NCBI GenBank assembly: GCA_038147495.1
Contig: JAYQTT010000002.1
Location: 280,185 to 344,184, forward strand
Reading direction: 5' to 3'
Length of the DNA: 64,000 nt
Source of the DNA: MED-G116 sp038147495
Lineage (GTDB): Bacteria > Pseudomonadota > Alphaproteobacteria > Puniceispirillales > Puniceispirillaceae
Shown: positions 45,810-54,272 of the stretch, piece after piece
How positions within the stretch are numbered: position 1 is the first letter of the stretch
Layout of the letters: each line of letters opens with the position of its first letter
Notes under the pieces: model-generated
What the model was told of the DNA's origin: nothing
The model's input: the letters and a program-made list of their open reading frames with translations, nothing else
The model's database searches: none
Program-made: the position numbers and the translations under genes

Positions 45810-46223
45810 CTAGCCGGCACCGATGGCGGCAAGTCCTGCCCGGGCCACGTCTAGATCATCATCACCTGAGCCGCCGCTGACACCAATGCCACCAACATGT
45901 TCACCATTCAGAACGATCGGCAAGCCACCTGGAAGATTGGTGTATTGGCCGCCTGTGGCAAAAGCCACACCAACCTCAAACTCTGCGGGCAAGGCACCAG
46001 ATGGGTGCTGGCGTTCTGCCGCCACCCGGGCCTTCGCATAGGCTGGGCCAGAGGCAAGGTCAGCCGCCCCATCAGTTCTAGCAAAGCAAACAAGACCGCC
46101 TGACGGGTCCATTATGGCGATACATTGAGGCACATTCATCTCGTCAGCCCTAGCAACTGCTGCAGCCATCATTTGGCTTGCCGCCAGATAATTGATCCGT
46201 GTCATGCTGGTTGTATATGCCAT
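45810..46223 (-). CDS. GlcG/HbpS family protein (DUF336)
   Basis: A 137-residue protein with the GlcG pattern: IAIMDPSGGLVCFARTDGA, then PGGLPIVLNGEHVGGIGVSGG, and the ending DVARAGLAAI. Family members bind haem or cobalamin-like ligands, or accompany glycolate and diol metabolism; the role here is open. Convergent with the unknown pair above (18-base gap) and last of a minus-strand group with the formamidase and MetX-like genes. Confidence 0.88.
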   Translation of the reverse strand: MAYTTSMTRINYLAASQMMAAAVARADEMNVPQCIAIMDPSGGLVCFARTDGAADLASGPAYAKARVAAERQHPSGALPAEFEVGVAFATGGQYTNLPGGLPIVLNGEHVGGIGVSGGSGDDDLDVARAGLAAIGAG

Positions 46224-46290
46224 AAGATATGTCTCCTTACACTAGTGCACTATTATTTTGCTGTTTCGTGATTCTGCGAATCTTTCAATA

Positions 46291-47229
46291 TTACAGCTGG
46301 TCCAATACGCCTTTGGATATTTTGCAAATATAGCTGTATTTCGGATTGACCATCTGTGTGCATCTTGCTTCTGCCACTTGTCCCAGAAGCATATAAGCCT
46401 CCTCATAGCTGAGCCCGTAATCGGCATTCAACCAATACACCATCTCCTGAAATGCTGTCCGCATCGCATCTTCAAGAGGCCGCGCACAGCCTATCGTGCA
46501 AAGGTGGGTTGGCGTCTCGATCCGCGGCCATGTCATCTCCAATGGACGTGGGCAGACTTCAACTTCGACCGTCAAATGTGCGGCGATTTCAATCGCGCCC
46601 ATGCCATTACACTCACCATCGCCTTGAATAGCGTGGCAATCACCAAAATAGAGATAAGCCCCATCATGATGCACGGGTAGCATTACAACGTTGCCGTTCG
46701 TCACCTCCTGTACATCCAGATTGCCACCAACCTTGTCACAATCGACTGTCATCAGCCCGCCATTTAACGGTGCTGTCGCGATACAGCCAATCATTGGTTT
46801 TACCGGCAATTTCACCTTATCTGACCAATGAATGATCCCGTCTTTTACCAGAACATTATGGTTTTTGATGCCAAATTCCTTTTGCCGACACCAATCTGGA
46901 AATATACCAACACCTGGCCATAAGGCGGTTGTGCCAATGCCTTCAACATCGACTTTGTGAATTGTCACCTTGAGCATGTCACCAACTTTTGCACCCTTGA
47001 TCTCAATCGGACCTGTCACCGGGTTAACAAAGGGAAGTGTAACATCATCTTCGGTCAACTGTTTGTCTAAGTGGGTCAGCACACCCCCATTTATGTTTAT
47101 TTCGGACTCCACCTCAAACACTTCGCCGGGGTTGATGCTGCCAACAAAATCATCTGTTGCCGCGAACGCAAATTTAAGCTCATCCCGGTAAAAGAGCGCT
47201 CTACCGTCTTTGGTTTTGCCTTGTGTCAT
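46291..47229 (-). CDS. Acetamidase/formamidase family protein
   Basis: A 312-residue amidohydrolase of the FmdA/AmdA family. GDMLKVTIHKVD, MIGCIATAPLNGG, YLYFGDCHAIQGDGECNGMG and DYGLSYEEAYMLLGQVAEAR are family blocks; the Asp, His and Glu in GDCHAIQGDGE lie where the zinc site is expected. It releases ammonia from short amides. Next to a nitrile-hydratase homologue, whose products are amides, it forms the natural second step. ATG 47229 (AGGA upstream) is preferred over the longer frame from 47397. Confidence 0.9.
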   Translation of the reverse strand: MTQGKTKDGRALFYRDELKFAFAATDDFVGSINPGEVFEVESEININGGVLTHLDKQLTEDDVTLPFVNPVTGPIEIKGAKVGDMLKVTIHKVDVEGIGTTALWPGVGIFPDWCRQKEFGIKNHNVLVKDGIIHWSDKVKLPVKPMIGCIATAPLNGGLMTVDCDKVGGNLDVQEVTNGNVVMLPVHHDGAYLYFGDCHAIQGDGECNGMGAIEIAAHLTVEVEVCPRPLEMTWPRIETPTHLCTIGCARPLEDAMRTAFQEMVYWLNADYGLSYEEAYMLLGQVAEARCTQMVNPKYSYICKISKGVLDQL

Positions 47230-47281
47230 ATCAATATTTTCCTGAACATTAGCAATGGGACCGAGGTTTATCTTGTCAAGT

Positions 47282-48298
47282 TTAGGATGCGAGCAGCTCA
47301 CGATGGGCGTTGTCAATGAAAGCGCTATCGATCGGGTTAAGTCCGGGCGCACCTGCGATATGGCCCCAATCAGATGGGATGGGTCGCAATTCAACATTCG
47401 TCATCAATGATGCCTGAATTTCATTATCAGCGACTGGGAAGTAAAGATCCGTCTCACATGGCATGAGTATTGTCTTTGCTGTAATGGCCTTGCAAGCGGC
47501 CTCGAAATCGCCCTTATAAAGATCATTATCTGCGATGTTTGCCACTTGCCATGTGTGCAACATTCCCAGAAGATCATTTGCATCGAAAGCTAGAAAGTTT
47601 GTCTCCCAGAATTCCTGCATATGATCAGCGGCTGTGTCCTGGCCCAATTTCTGATGCAATTTATGTCTGTAAAACGCCTGTGACGGTCCCCATCCAGCCC
47701 ATATCCGGGCAAAGGCGCGGATACCCGCCTCAGGCACTTCTGTGTAGGCCCCGTTAGCAAATGTGGGATCAGCTAAAAGACCAGCTTTTACGCCCTCAAG
47801 GAAGACCCAGTTATGAGGGGCTGTTGCCGCGCTGCCACACCATGAGACCATTCTCTCAACACGGTCTGGAAAGATTGCAGCCCAGTGATTTGCCTGTTGT
47901 CCACCCATTGAAAAGCCAGTCACCATTGCGAGTGACTCAATTCTATATTCCTCCTCAAGCATTTTCTGCTGGGCATGGACATTGTCCCAATGGGTGATTT
48001 TCGGAAAATCTGCGCCTGCAAATGGCGCGGCGCTATTCGAGGGAGATGATGAGAGGCCATTACACATCATATCCACCGCGATGATAAAATATTTAGATGG
48101 GTCAAGAGCCTTGTCAGCACCTATCATCGCTTCATAGTCGATATGTTTGCCGCCATAGAATGTGGGCATCAGAATGGCATTGCTGCGCGCAGCATTCAGC
48201 GTTCCAAAGGTGGCGTGTGATATCTTTAGATTTGGAAGGACTTCGCCGCTTTGCAACTCGGTTTCACCAAGATTGACAACGGAAGCAACAACTGACAT
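47282..48298 (-). CDS. MetX-like alpha/beta hydrolase
   Basis: A 338-residue alpha/beta hydrolase resembling homoserine O-acetyltransferase. The start LPNLKISHATFGTLN, the nucleophile GFSMGGQQANHWA, an acidic ETDLYFPVADNE and the His WGHIAGAPG are visible. True MetX proteins have a longer, different lid, so acyl transfer to homoserine is not proven; hydrolase activity fits the amidase context. It lies 52 bases upstream of the amidase and 194 bases downstream of the hydratase alpha gene. Confidence 0.82.
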   Translation of the reverse strand: MSVVASVVNLGETELQSGEVLPNLKISHATFGTLNAARSNAILMPTFYGGKHIDYEAMIGADKALDPSKYFIIAVDMMCNGLSSSPSNSAAPFAGADFPKITHWDNVHAQQKMLEEEYRIESLAMVTGFSMGGQQANHWAAIFPDRVERMVSWCGSAATAPHNWVFLEGVKAGLLADPTFANGAYTEVPEAGIRAFARIWAGWGPSQAFYRHKLHQKLGQDTAADHMQEFWETNFLAFDANDLLGMLHTWQVANIADNDLYKGDFEAACKAITAKTILMPCETDLYFPVADNEIQASLMTNVELRPIPSDWGHIAGAPGLNPIDSAFIDNAHRELLAS

Positions 48299-48492
48299 CG
48301 GCTCATCTCATTAAACGACTATTTGAAAAAAATATCATAAATATTGTGAATAATCATGTTTTTAGTGCGCTTTTTTCTGCCGATAATTGGTTTTCTGCAA
48401 TTGGCAACACAATCAATGCAGATCGCCTAATGGACAACCTAGGCTCAGATGACAGTTGCAAATCTGTAATCCTTTTCCAGAGCGGTCATGCT

Positions 48493-49119
48493 CTATGGCA
48501 ATTTTGGTAATCCAACGCCAATCATACTGTCTCTGGTGATGATCGTCTCAAGCTGTGCAGGTGGCATTTCGTCACCCCCGGGCGGGCAAAGCGGCATCAC
48601 CATATATCGCAAATCAGCTGTGCTATCATAAATCTGAATTTTCGTATCGGCACTTATGCTAAGCCCGAATTCGGCTAAAACCTCACGCGGGTCTCTCACG
48701 ATACGCGCACGGTAGGCAGCGCTCCGGTACCATTCAGGCGGCGGTCCAAGCATATATCGTGGATAGCAGGAGCACAAGGTACAGACGACGACATTATGAA
48801 CATCCACGGTGTTTTCAACAATTACCAGATCAGGCATTTTAGAGACGTCGTGTCCGAGATCGGCAATTGCTGCTTTGGGATTGTCCAAAAGCGCTTTTTT
48901 AAAATTCTGATCTTTCCAAGCCTTGGCAATGATGGATGCCCCAACAGCTGCTGACTGAGATGCTGTTCTGTTCATCTGATCATGTAGTTCGGTCGTGGTT
49001 AAGACCTTTTTTTCCAGAAGCAACTCGCGTAGCGCCGCTTCCCAGACTTCGCCATCTGAGAGAGCTTTGCCATCGAGATCAGGATCAGTAGTATGAACGT
49101 GCGTATGGTTATCTTCCAT
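48493..49119 (-). CDS. Nitrile hydratase alpha / thiocyanate hydrolase gamma homologue
   Basis: A 208-residue metal-binding subunit. VVCTLCSCYP (C113, C116, S117, C118) is the claw motif, with Thr after the first Cys as in cobalt-type enzymes. PPPEWYRSAAYRARIVRDPREVL follows, close to the family pattern. The position after CYP is Arg rather than Trp. The cysteines are normally oxidised and hold a low-spin metal. It lies three bases after a separate beta C-terminal gene, so the set resembles the three-gene thiocyanate hydrolase layout. The substrate (nitrile or thiocyanate) is open. Confidence 0.88.
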   Translation of the reverse strand: MEDNHTHVHTTDPDLDGKALSDGEVWEAALRELLLEKKVLTTTELHDQMNRTASQSAAVGASIIAKAWKDQNFKKALLDNPKAAIADLGHDVSKMPDLVIVENTVDVHNVVVCTLCSCYPRYMLGPPPEWYRSAAYRARIVRDPREVLAEFGLSISADTKIQIYDSTADLRYMVMPLCPPGGDEMPPAQLETIITRDSMIGVGLPKLP

Positions 49120-49121
49120 CG

Positions 49122-49409
49122 TTAACCCTCCGGCTCACAAAGCCATTTTGCAGCCAGATCGGCATAGATTTCATCCGTCTGATGACCGCCCCACAAATGC
49201 GCGTGTGTGAAACGTACACGGTAGAGAATATGCTGGTCAGCATTGGTCTTGAAATACGCGCTCAGCTCTGGGTTTTCGACTAAACCAAGACATGTCACTA
49301 CCTGACCAAGCTTACCTTTCAAATAGAAGGGAACCCGATGATGTTTGGCTGGCCACAGCCGTTTTACGCGAACCATCTGTCCTATTGAAAATTCCTGCGT
49401 TTCAGCCAT
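49122..49409 (-). CDS. Nitrile hydratase beta C-terminal domain as a separate subunit (ScnA-like)
   Basis: A 95-residue protein equal to the C-terminal SH3-like half of nitrile hydratase beta: FSIGQMVRVKRLWPAKHHRVPFY, KGKLGQVV, LYRVRFTHAHLWGG and DLAAKWLCEPEG. In thiocyanate hydrolase this half is a separate alpha subunit. It starts with ATG 49409 just past the stop of the N-terminal half gene (three-base gap), so the split is not a simple frameshift: each half has its own start and stop, and the halves are not adjacent in one broken frame. Confidence 0.85.
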   Translation of the reverse strand: MAETQEFSIGQMVRVKRLWPAKHHRVPFYLKGKLGQVVTCLGLVENPELSAYFKTNADQHILYRVRFTHAHLWGGHQTDEIYADLAAKWLCEPEG

Positions 49410-49412
49410 GTC

Positions 49413-49808
49413 TCAATCGCTTTTCACTTGCTGGGCCGCTTTGTTTTGCGTTACCACCTGTTGTTGCTTGGCCTGCCATTCCTGCTTTGAAAAAATACCA
49501 GTTTCAATACAAAGTGCCGCCATCGCCCTTAACCACCGATCATAATAGGACAGCTTCAGATAATCATCATGGGTGAATTGTTCTGATGCCCGCCGCATCG
49601 CATGTATATTCAAAAAACCTTTATCTGCATTGCTAAGCAACAAAAGCATGGCGTCGGCACGTTCTTCGTAGGGTTTCTTTGGTATTTCATCACGCGATAT
49701 GCTTGTGTCAATGCCATGAGCTAGCAAATGGTTGAGGAAGCCACCAAGGTCATGCGCACCTCTTGTCTCATCATGGGTGTGGCCGCTGGCCTGATTATCA
49801 TCTGTCAT
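49413..49808 (-). CDS. Nitrile hydratase beta N-terminal domain as a separate subunit (ScnB-like)
   Basis: A 131-residue protein equal to the N-terminal half of nitrile hydratase beta. HDLGGF near the start is the beta hallmark, and RRASEQFTHDDYLKLSYYDRWL plus CIETGIFSKQEW match the helical part. The C-terminus ends with a Gln/Lys-rich tail. ATG 49808 is chosen; it overlaps the end of the molybdopterin oxidoreductase gene by 11 bases, so translation is coupled. A nitrile-hydratase activator protein is an alternative, but the HDLGG start argues for the structural subunit. Confidence 0.82.
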   Translation of the reverse strand: MTDDNQASGHTHDETRGAHDLGGFLNHLLAHGIDTSISRDEIPKKPYEERADAMLLLLSNADKGFLNIHAMRRASEQFTHDDYLKLSYYDRWLRAMAALCIETGIFSKQEWQAKQQQVVTQNKAAQQVKSD

Positions 49809-51942
49809 CGGCTTTAATCCATACCGCATTATCATGAAATGCCACGCCGCCAACTGGAGCCACAGGATCCGCACCGGTAAGGCTGTTCACGCCAATACTG
49901 CCGATATAGCTTTTATTTGGCCAAAGGCTCTCAACCACAAGAACACCCCGTTTTACCCCCTCAAAATATTTGGCGTGAATAAGGATTTGTCCACGATCAT
50001 TGCCAATCCGGCAAATACTGCCATTGGCGATGTCCACCTCAGCCGCATCAAGAGGATGGATCATCACGTAGGGCTGTCCTTCAAGTCTGCGCGATGTTTT
50101 AGTTTCGGTGAAACTTGAGTTCAGAAAATGTCTGGCTGGTGCTGTCACCAGACAGAATTGCGTTCCTGGTCGTGTGGACTCCAATACGTCCCAATGATCG
50201 GGCAATCTCGGCATTGTTTTCAGAACATCATCACTGACATAACCGCTGGGCAATAGCGCATTCCAATCGACTGCAAAGCGGAATTTGCCATCATCAAATG
50301 AAAAGCCTTTCAAATAATGCGATTGTTCAAAATCAGGCTGGCAATCAAACCACGGATCTTCTGAAAATTTGTCCAATGTTGGCCGCTTGGACTCTTCGAG
50401 GGTTTGGCGGAGAACAGCAGTATCTGTCATGTCAAATCCGACATGGGATCCTCCCAGTCGCTTGCCAAGTTCTGATATAACCTGATGATTTGAACGACAT
50501 GTCCCCGGTGCATCAACAATCTTTTGGCCCAGCATGATATGTTGATGACCGCCCCCCTGATAAATATCCTCATGCTCAAGAAACATGGTGGCCGGTAACA
50601 CAATATCGGCCATGGCAGCCGTTTCAGTCATGAATTGCTCATGCACAACCAGAAACAAATCATCTCGTCGCAAGCCTTCAAGAACTTTGTTCGTATCGGG
50701 CGCAACGACAGCCGGATTGGTGTTTTGGATCAGCATTGCCTGCACCGGGCCACCACCGCGCAACGCTGCGGTCTCTCCGCACAGAATTTCTCCGATTCGT
50801 GATTGATCCAACATTCGGGTTGGCGCATCAAGATCTAGGCCTTCAATAAGCGTCTTGTTCCAGCTGTAGATGTTGGTGTTATTGTGAAAAGCACCACCGC
50901 CCTCGTATTTCCACGCGCCAAGAACTGTGGCGATGGAGAGCGCAGCATGCATGTTGACGGTTCCATTGCGTTGGCGGGTGAAACCATAACCAAGGCGAAA
51001 ATAACTTCGCGGTGTCGTACCAACGAGTCGCCCAAATGCCTCAATTTCATCAATCGATAGGCCGGTAATCTTGCTAGCCCATTCAGGTGTCCTGATTGTC
51101 AGATGATTTCGCAACGCATCGGGACAATCAGCATAGCTGTTGAGATAATCGAGGTCAGCATAGCCATCGCGAAACAGGATATGCATCACCGCACAAGCCA
51201 GCGCTCCATCCGTCCCTGGCTTGATGATCAACGCCATATCTGCCTGTTTGGAGGTGGCATTATGGTAAACATCGATATGAACAATTTTGGCATTTCTCGT
51301 TTTGCGGGCCTTCAAGGCGTGCCGCATGACGTTAACCTGGGTATTCACGGGGTTTGTGCCCCAAAGAATGACGCAGTCCGAGAGAGCCATTTCACGCGGG
51401 TCAACGCCAGCAATTAATCCGGTGCCAGCCATGAAACCAGTCCATGCAGGATTCACACAAATTGTGCCATACATGCCGGAGTAACCTTTTGCCCGCGCGA
51501 GACGATTTATGCCATCGCGCATTAGCAAGCCCATGGTTCCGGCAAAGTAATACAGCCAGACGGCTTCGCTACCAAATCGGTCAGCAACTTCACTAAAGCG
51601 ATTGCTAACCTCATCCAATGCCTCATCCCAGCTTATTTCAGCAAATTTCCCTTCGCCCTTTTCTCCTGTGCGGCGCAGAGGAGATGTCAATCTGTCAGAG
51701 TGATACAGCCGCTCGCTATAACGTGAAACCTTTGCGCAGATGACGCCATCAGTGTAGCTGTGCTGCCGACTACCATGCACTTTGGCAACTTTTCCTTGTG
51801 CGTCCAAACTTACCTCAAGTCCACAGGCAGATGGGCAATCATGAGGGCATACGGTTTTAAAGACTCGCATTGGTGGGTTTGATTTGACATTTGATGCACG
51901 AGACAATGTTTCACGCCCCTGTTTTTCGTCGTAAGAAAACAT
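49798..51942 (-). CDS. Molybdopterin-dependent oxidoreductase (COG0243)
   Basis: A 714-residue enzyme of the DMSO-reductase superfamily. CPHDCPSACGLEV with a later GVICAK gives the four Cys of an N-terminal [4Fe-4S] cluster. YGTICVNPAW may include the Mo-ligating Cys. ILWGTNPVNTQVN and the C-terminal HPLDAAEVDIANGS are bis-MGD binding blocks. No Tat signal is seen, so it is probably cytoplasmic. Its end overlaps the split hydratase gene by 11 bases, linking it to that pathway. The start (51942 or ATG 51870) is uncertain. The substrate is unknown. Confidence 0.88.
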   Translation of the reverse strand: MFSYDEKQGRETLSRASNVKSNPPMRVFKTVCPHDCPSACGLEVSLDAQGKVAKVHGSRQHSYTDGVICAKVSRYSERLYHSDRLTSPLRRTGEKGEGKFAEISWDEALDEVSNRFSEVADRFGSEAVWLYYFAGTMGLLMRDGINRLARAKGYSGMYGTICVNPAWTGFMAGTGLIAGVDPREMALSDCVILWGTNPVNTQVNVMRHALKARKTRNAKIVHIDVYHNATSKQADMALIIKPGTDGALACAVMHILFRDGYADLDYLNSYADCPDALRNHLTIRTPEWASKITGLSIDEIEAFGRLVGTTPRSYFRLGYGFTRQRNGTVNMHAALSIATVLGAWKYEGGGAFHNNTNIYSWNKTLIEGLDLDAPTRMLDQSRIGEILCGETAALRGGGPVQAMLIQNTNPAVVAPDTNKVLEGLRRDDLFLVVHEQFMTETAAMADIVLPATMFLEHEDIYQGGGHQHIMLGQKIVDAPGTCRSNHQVISELGKRLGGSHVGFDMTDTAVLRQTLEESKRPTLDKFSEDPWFDCQPDFEQSHYLKGFSFDDGKFRFAVDWNALLPSGYVSDDVLKTMPRLPDHWDVLESTRPGTQFCLVTAPARHFLNSSFTETKTSRRLEGQPYVMIHPLDAAEVDIANGSICRIGNDRGQILIHAKYFEGVKRGVLVVESLWPNKSYIGSIGVNSLTGADPVAPVGGVAFHDNAVWIKADDR

Positions 51943-51974
51943 TATCTACCCGGGTTTTGCTTTCTGTAAACGCA

Positions 51975-52400
51975 TCAGGCCAGTTCATTTTTGGTAACTG
52001 TTTCAGTTCCCACTTTATCGTCGATTAGTGTTGTTAGTGCGTCACGCAAACACGACAGATATAGAATAAATTCTTCATATTTGCCTGATTTGATATTTAT
52101 CTTTTGATGAAGAGATGCGTGCATTTGGCGATTGTGGAAGATTGTTGCTTCCAAAAAGGTGAAAGCCTCGATCAGCTCACTCACTGATTGAATTGAACTA
52201 TCACATCGATCTACACAATATCTAATTTCTGGGTTTAGCACATTCAAAAGTGCAGCCTTTGACACATTGCCTGAAGAAACGCTGGCCGACTCTAAAAGGG
52301 TCTCAATGTCCCTCAAAATCGCGAAATCATCCACCCAGGTGATATTGAAGTCATTGCCCTCGCCAATCGTTACTACGGCATTATCGGATTTGTGGCTCAT
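51975..52400 (-). CDS. Hypothetical helical protein
   Basis: A 141-residue protein from ATG 52400. I do not recognise it. It appears largely helical (DDFAILRDIETLLESA, ELIEAFTFLEATIFHN, EEFILYLSCLRDALTTLI), with two close Cys in RYCVDRCDSS. No signal peptide or membrane segment. It lies 32 bases upstream of the molybdopterin oxidoreductase on the same strand, so it may be co-transcribed, perhaps as a chaperone or regulator; that is inference. Confidence 0.55.
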   Translation of the reverse strand: MSHKSDNAVVTIGEGNDFNITWVDDFAILRDIETLLESASVSSGNVSKAALLNVLNPEIRYCVDRCDSSIQSVSELIEAFTFLEATIFHNRQMHASLHQKINIKSGKYEEFILYLSCLRDALTTLIDDKVGTETVTKNELA

Positions 52401-52529
52401 ACCCCACCAAAACTTTCTCCAAAACCTCAAAAGCGACTGTCAAAAGTTAATCAGAACTAGAGATTTCTGTCAAAATTTCATTTGAATGAGGAGCTGTACT
52501 TTTCAATACCCAGATTCCTGCATACTTAC

Positions 52530-52571
52530 AAAATCAAGGTGCAAGTAACGGCGTTTGAAGGCCCCCGCAAC
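52530..52571 (+). repeat. Inverted repeat arm A (pairs with 60419-60460)
   Basis: By hand alignment, 35 of 42 bases match the reverse complement of 60419-60460, including GGTGCAAG, AACGGCG and GCCCCCGCAAC. The two arms face each other across 7.9 kb of cyclic-nucleotide genes and gene scraps. Confidence 0.6.
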
Positions 52572-52657
52572 AAATTACTATTACACACTTTTTAACACAC
52601 CTAATTTATGTGCTTATAAAAAATTGAAAACAATCAGGAAAACTTGAAGCAGTTTTA

Positions 52658-52697
52658 TCATAATCCGCGTGTCGGGGGTTCGAGTCCCTCTGATCTC
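52658..52697 (+). pseudogene. 3' fragment of a tRNA gene (Met-CAT-like)
   Basis: CATAATCCG (anticodon loop and 3' half of its stem), a CGTGTCG variable loop, and a complete T arm GGGGG-TTCGAGT-CCCTC are followed by seven bases that could be the 3' acceptor strand. The 5' half of the tRNA is missing, so it cannot be functional. Such 3' fragments are usually left by site-specific integration into a tRNA gene. Confidence 0.65.
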
Positions 52698-52698
52698 T

Positions 52699-53545
52699 TT
52701 TGACAATCTCCGGTGGATCGAAGGCAGTAACGGCAATCGGTGGTCCGTTATAGCGTTCGACCTCGGCAAGACAGCTATGCGCTGCCGGCCCCTGCCCAAG
52801 CTTTGATGTGCCGATGTCCGGAGACAACACGTTCGGGTTGCCATGCTTGCACATGCTGTCCGGCTTTGACGGATCAAGCGGGTCATACCATGAACCGGTG
52901 CTGACAATGACAACGCCTTGCATCACATCAGGCGTGACCACAACACCACAAAGACATGATCCCCGGTCATTGAACACCCGTACGATATCGCCATCGCGAA
53001 GCCCGCGTGCCGCCGCATCCGCTGGGTTCATTTCAATCGGCTCATGCCCGTCAATCTTTATCGACCGGCTATGGGCACCATTGTCCAGTTGCGAGTGCAA
53101 TTTCGTCCTCGGCTGGTTTGACAGCATATGTAACGGATAGCGTTTGTCAGATGCGCCCATCCACTCAATCGGCTCAATCCAGCTTGGATGGCCCGGGCAA
53201 TCATCATAATTGAATCCTGCCACCGTCTCTGAAAACAATTCAATTTTCCCGCTTGGCGTGGCCAGCGGGTGTGCCTCTGGATCAGCAAAAATTCAGACAG
53301 AAAAATCTGATCCCCGTCATTGGCCGGTGATTTATAAAATCCTGCTTCACGAAAGCTTTCATAATCTGGCATCTCGACATTGATCTTTGCTGCCGCTTCG
53401 CGCGACTGATCCCAGATCCAGCGCTGCCATTCCTCGGCTGTGCGCCCTTCGGTAAAGGCATGCTCAACCCCCATGCGGCGGGCAATGGCACTGAAAATAT
53501 CGTAATCATTGCGCGCATAGGCGACAGGTTCGCCGCCGAGATCCG
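52699..53545 (-). pseudogene. Remnant of a bisC/torA-type molybdoenzyme gene
   Basis: About 280 codons of the C-terminal part of a biotin-sulfoxide/TMAO reductase-like protein. It runs from GEPVAYARNDYDIFSAIARR through GKIELFSETVAGFNYDD to NQPRTKLHSQLDNGAHSRS and PDIGTSKLGQGPAAHSCLAE. A frameshift lies at a T run near 53290-53295 (QIFLSEF to ADPEAHP). The 5' end is cut at about 53540 by joining to the HGG-motif fragment, and the 3' end runs into the tRNA fragment. Not the source of the intact molybdoenzyme at 49.8-51.9 kb, which is of another subgroup. Confidence 0.8.
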
Positions 53546-53740
53546 TGCTCGACCTTCTTCGGTCTTTGCACCAGTGCTGGCCCCGCCGTGCAATCGGCAA
53601 CGTCCATTCTTCTTATTGGCAGGACACTGACACGCGGTGCCCCGCCGTGTCTTTGCACCACATCGCTGCCTAGGCCAGTCAGGTCCGAACCGCCACTCGA
53701 TACCGATGGTCACATTGTCTTTTGTCAGCATCAATAACAC
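53540..53740 (-). pseudogene. N-terminal fragment of an HGG-motif (phage/island) protein
   Basis: About 67 codons: RCGAKTRRGTACQCPANKKN, then CRLHGGASTGAKTEEGRARI. The Cys pattern followed by HGG-x-STG-x-KT-x-EGR is the start of a small protein common in alphaproteobacterial prophages and islands. The rest is lost at the junction with the bisC-like remnant. An AATAACACC/GGTGTTATT hairpin at 53733-53760 covers its start codon. Confidence 0.65.
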
Positions 53741-53760
53741 CCCGCTTACGAGGTGTTATT
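53733..53760. repeat. Short inverted repeat
   Basis: AATAACACC (53733-53741) and GGTGTTATT (53752-53760) form a nine-base stem around CCGCTTACGA. It could be a terminator remnant or the edge of an inserted element; no T run follows on the plus strand beyond TATACC. Confidence 0.5.
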
Positions 53761-53902
53761 ATACCGCAAATTGATTGGTGCTTCGAGGTGGGTGGAACTT
53801 AGTTGCAGAGGCAAGTCCCGCGGTTCGTGAGCCGCGAAACTCGAAGCTTTGTCACCAGAAATGTTTAGCTTTGATATTTTCTAGCCGACGTGATTGTTAT
53901 TT

Positions 53903-54247
53903 TTATATGGTCTTTGGCTTTTGGAGTTGGCGGAGTCGATTAGACAAAACCCCCATGACCGCACGGATGAATACGTTGGACTCCTTTAGCATTTTTGCAA
54001 ACTCAGCCCGATCCACAGATAGTAGTTCACTCTCCTCCATTGCCCTTGCGTCCGCCATTCGCAAAACATCGTCAATCACCCCCATCTCTCCGAAAATCTC
54101 ATTTTTCTGTATGAAGAAATTGGGGTCTTTGCTGTCATTGTCTGGAAGAAAAATACCAACCGAGCCGTTCACAACAAGGTACACACTTCCAGCTTTGTCC
54201 CCAGCTTTGAAAATCATCTGACCCTGTCGAAACTGTTCCTTTTTCAT
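53903..54247 (-). CDS. Stand-alone cyclic-nucleotide-binding domain protein
   Basis: A 114-residue CRP-like cNMP-binding domain with no DNA-binding part. FRQGQMIFKAGDKAGSVYLV opens the beta roll. GEMGVIDDVLRMADARA is the phosphate-binding cassette, with Glu and Arg placed to bind ribose and phosphate. It probably acts as a small receptor module. ATG 54247 follows GGGAAAG, and the gene is 25 bases after the MBL gene on the same strand, so the two form an operon. Confidence 0.85.
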   Translation of the reverse strand: MKKEQFRQGQMIFKAGDKAGSVYLVVNGSVGIFLPDNDSKDPNFFIQKNEIFGEMGVIDDVLRMADARAMEESELLSVDRAEFAKMLKESNVFIRAVMGVLSNRLRQLQKPKTI

Positions 54248-54272
54248 TTATCAAACTTTCCCGTGATGGCCG

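Noticed and set aside
49122..49808. Split hydratase beta as a frameshift artefact
   Set aside because: Each half has its own start and stop with a short gap and a hydrophilic tail, and the arrangement matches a known natural split.
49413..49808. Nitrile hydratase activator protein
   Set aside because: The HDLGG N-terminus and the helical pattern fit the structural beta subunit better than the activator family.
52606..52698. C-terminal tail of the bisC-like frame (RDSNPR and beyond) as real protein
   Set aside because: These codons are the antisense of the tRNA fragment, so the reading is an artefact beyond the true gene end.
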